This document shows positions 5,611-7,461 of a stretch of DNA of 7,461 bases, piece after piece. Position 1 is the first letter of the stretch. Each line of letters opens with the position of its first letter. Source of the stretch: an uncultured Candidatus Udaeobacter sp. Lineage in GTDB: Bacteria > Verrucomicrobiota > Verrucomicrobiia > Chthoniobacterales > UBA10450. The translations under genes were made by a program, and so were the position numbers. The notes beneath the pieces are model-generated. The model had not been told where the DNA came from, did not search any database, and saw only the letters and a program-made list of their open reading frames with translations. The stretch covers positions 1 to 7,461 of the forward strand of contig CATPBS010000104.1 in the NCBI GenBank assembly GCA_955652715.1. The letters are read 5' to 3'.

Positions 5611-7152
5611 ATGTCAGTAAGCCGGCCGGACATATTGTTTATCATGACCGACCAGCAGCGGTTCGATACGATCGCTGCGCTCGGTAACTCGCACATTTAT
5701 ACGCCTAACCTCGATCGTCTGGTGCGAAGAGGAATCGCCTTTACTAATGCATACGCCACGTGTCCGGTTTGCGTTGCCGCTCGATATACGATCCGAACCG
5801 GGTGTGAGCCGGCGACAACGCGCGTCTTCAGTAATGCAAAGGCCGATCCGGTGGCGGGGCAGCCGTTGGAAATGGAAGCCCGTTGCGGGCCGTATCTCGG
5901 CCGAGTGATGTCGCACCTCGGGTACCGAACGTTTGGAATTGGAAAATTTCATACCCACCCGTGGAACGAGAACCTCGGTTATGAAACGCTGTGGCGCAGT
6001 GAAGAAACTTACCATCCCTCCAAGCGTCAGGGGGATGACTACGCTTTGTGGCTAGCTCTCAACCATCCAGAATTCGATTTCCTGGAACAACCAATGGGGG
6101 AACGCAGCGAGATGTATTACCTTCCACAGCGCAGTCCGCTTCCAGCGGAGTTGGGCGCGGAGTGGTGGGCGGCCGATCGCGCTGTGGAGGAGATTGCAAA
6201 GTCAGATGATTCGCGCCCCTTTTTTGGATTTGTATCGTTTGTGGGGCCGCATCCGCCGCTCGCCCCGCCAATTCCTTTCAATCGAATGTACAACCCCGAT
6301 CTAATGCCGGAGCTGGTTCTCGGCAGCGTAGAGGAAGATCATTTGGACGAAGAAATTCCCTACATGCGATACGCCATCTGGGCGGACGCCATCAACCCGG
6401 CGCTGGCGAAAATCGTGAAGGCCCGATACTACGGCGAGATTAGTTATCTCGATCATTGCCTTGGCCAAATCCTTGATGCAATCGAAGCGCGGCCGAACTC
6501 GGAGAACATTCTTATCTGTTTTTTTTCCGACCATGGCGACCTTTTGGGTGATCATCATGGCTGGCAAAAACAAAACTTCTTTGAGGCCGCCTGCCGTTTC
6601 CCTTTGCTGCTCAGCTGGCCGGCAACGCTGCCCGCCGGAACTGTGCGGAGTGAGTTGATCAGCCTGGCAGATCTTTTCGGAATTGCGACGCAGGCGGCCG
6701 GCGGATGCGAGCCGCGGGAGGGGATCGACGTCCTTAAAATGGTCCGAGGCGAATGCGCGCAGCGCCAGTATTTAGTTGGTATGATTGAAATTCCCGGCTC
6801 GCATGATTTCAAAGTCATGGTCGTGACCGACGAGTGGAAGTACATTTTCATGGCTAATGGCGGCCGGGAACAACTCTTCAATCGCAGGCGCGATCCCAAC
6901 GAACTGTCGAACTGTATCAGTTCCGCTACCGGCATCAGAGACAACCTTTACGCTCTGGCTGTAAAAGCGTGTCGGGTTCCGGGCGCAGTGGACGCGCTAA
7001 ATGGCGATAAACTTCGCGCATTTCCTTTCCGGAAACGCCCACCGACGCGCATCTATCAATTCGACCGGTCGCACGGCGTGGTTGGATTCCCAGATAAACC
7101 AGAAGACGCGCTGAAGGGTTTCGACCGCGCCACCCTTAAACGAGTGACGTGA
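5611..7152 (+). CDS. Sulfatase-family hydrolase with CVAAR active-site signature
   Basis: This is a type I sulfatase fold of 513 residues in the alkaline-phosphatase superfamily, expected to hydrolyse a sulfate ester. Visible elements: ILFIMTDQQRFDT near the N-terminus with probable metal ligand Asp14; the signature CPVCVAARYTIRTG (51-64), where Cys54 is at the formylglycine position, Arg58 at +4 and Gly64 at +10; GIGKFHTHP with Lys112 and His114; GPHPP with His214; and FFSDHGDLLGDHHGWQKQ with Asp307, His308 and Lys320. The signature has Ala at +2 and +3 where most sulfatases have Pro and Ser/Ala. C-x-A-x-R can still be read as a maturation motif, so loss of activity is not implied. There is no signal peptide or membrane helix, so a cytoplasmic location is likely. 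The leader before the ATG is A-rich without a Shine-Dalgarno. No maturase (FGE or anSME) is in the window. The stop is one base before the next gene. The substrate cannot be told; a phosphonate or other ester hydrolase of the superfamily is an alternative. Confidence 0.9.
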   Translation: MSVSRPDILFIMTDQQRFDTIAALGNSHIYTPNLDRLVRRGIAFTNAYATCPVCVAARYTIRTGCEPATTRVFSNAKADPVAGQPLEMEARCGPYLGRVMSHLGYRTFGIGKFHTHPWNENLGYETLWRSEETYHPSKRQGDDYALWLALNHPEFDFLEQPMGERSEMYYLPQRSPLPAELGAEWWAADRAVEEIAKSDDSRPFFGFVSFVGPHPPLAPPIPFNRMYNPDLMPELVLGSVEEDHLDEEIPYMRYAIWADAINPALAKIVKARYYGEISYLDHCLGQILDAIEARPNSENILICFFSDHGDLLGDHHGWQKQNFFEAACRFPLLLSWPATLPAGTVRSELISLADLFGIATQAAGGCEPREGIDVLKMVRGECAQRQYLVGMIEIPGSHDFKVMVVTDEWKYIFMANGGREQLFNRRRDPNELSNCISSATGIRDNLYALAVKACRVPGAVDALNGDKLRAFPFRKRPPTRIYQFDRSHGVVGFPDKPEDALKGFDRATLKRVT

Positions 7153-7153
7153 C

Positions 7154-7461
7154 ATGCAAGCGACTTCGGACGATAGCGAAGATCTTGGCGTTGGCCTAAA
7201 GCCGGGCGATTCGCATTACCGCGCGTACGTTGGTCCCCCGGAAGATTACGATCTCATCGCGGCGATGACGTTCAACCTCCTCACGACGCTAGGCATGCGC
7301 CAGCATCATTCATTGCTCGATATCGGCTGCGGTTCGCTTCGAATCGGGCGCTTGTTAATTCCCTACCTGAATCGCGGAAAATACTTCGGCGTGGAACCGA
7401 ACGAATGGCTGGTCGACCAAGGAATCAAGCGGGAGCTTGGCGAAGCATTAGTGCAAATCAA
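7154..7461 (+). CDS. Class I SAM-dependent methyltransferase (3' part missing)
   Basis: The ATG at 7154 lies one base after the sulfatase stop, and the frame stays open to the window edge (102 full codons). The N-terminal part reads GLKPGDSHYRAYVGPPEDYD (residues 13-32), then a helix AAMTFNLLTTLGMRQHHS. Next comes a clear Rossmann motif I, LLDIGCGSLRIGRLLIPYL (54-72), and a second strand ending in the acidic YFGVEPN (77-83), as expected for SAM ribose binding. The acceptor is not identifiable from this fragment. The near-zero spacing implies co-transcription and likely translational coupling with the sulfatase. That context fits modification of a glycan or small metabolite, but this is inference. 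Shine-Dalgarno support is weak. Confidence 0.85.
   Translation, partial: MQATSDDSEDLGVGLKPGDSHYRAYVGPPEDYDLIAAMTFNLLTTLGMRQHHSLLDIGCGSLRIGRLLIPYLNRGKYFGVEPNEWLVDQGIKRELGEALVQI

Overview
This 7.5 kb bacterial window has coding density above 95% and moderate-to-high GC. It holds eight genes, five on the minus strand (about 1-4553) and three on the plus strand (4660-7461). Both ends cut through genes. The mix of GatCAB-type tRNA amidation, a long-form PurC, a sulfatase without a signal peptide, weak Shine-Dalgarno sequences and an intergenic array built on CAACG/CGTTG heptamers suggests an environmental bacterium, perhaps a soil Verrucomicrobiota-like lineage. That placement is inference; there is no rRNA or other phylogenetic marker here to settle it.

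Minus-strand block, read right to left: an RlmI-family 23S rRNA m5C methyltransferase (4553-3387); a 125 bp gap; then a very tight run of a 206-residue coiled-coil protein with a C-terminal membrane anchor (3261-2641), a 122-residue protein of similar architecture (2641-2273), gatC (2263-1973), gatA (1976-498) and a membrane glycosyltransferase of the GT87/DUF2029 type whose 3' part lies outside the window (501-1). The joints in this run are a 1-nt stop/start overlap, a 9-nt gap carrying a strong Shine-Dalgarno, and two 4-nt overlaps, so it should be one translationally coupled operon. GatC and GatA form part of the Glu-tRNA(Gln) amidotransferase. gatB is not in the window.

Plus-strand block, left to right: purC (SAICAR synthetase, purine biosynthesis, 4660-5556); a sulfatase-family hydrolase with an unusual active-site signature (5611-7152); and, one base after its stop, the start of a class I SAM-dependent methyltransferase truncated by the window edge (7154-7461).

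The rRNA methyltransferase and purC are divergent. Nearly all of the 106 bp between their start codons is an inverted array of 7-bp units, six in one orientation and five in the other, around a 17-bp centre. This is the most distinctive non-coding structure in the window. I see no mobile element, CRISPR array, RNA gene, defence system or other clearly novel multi-gene system. The remaining points of interest are the pair of unrecognised tail-anchored coiled-coil proteins fused into the gatCA operon and the CVAAR sulfatase signature.
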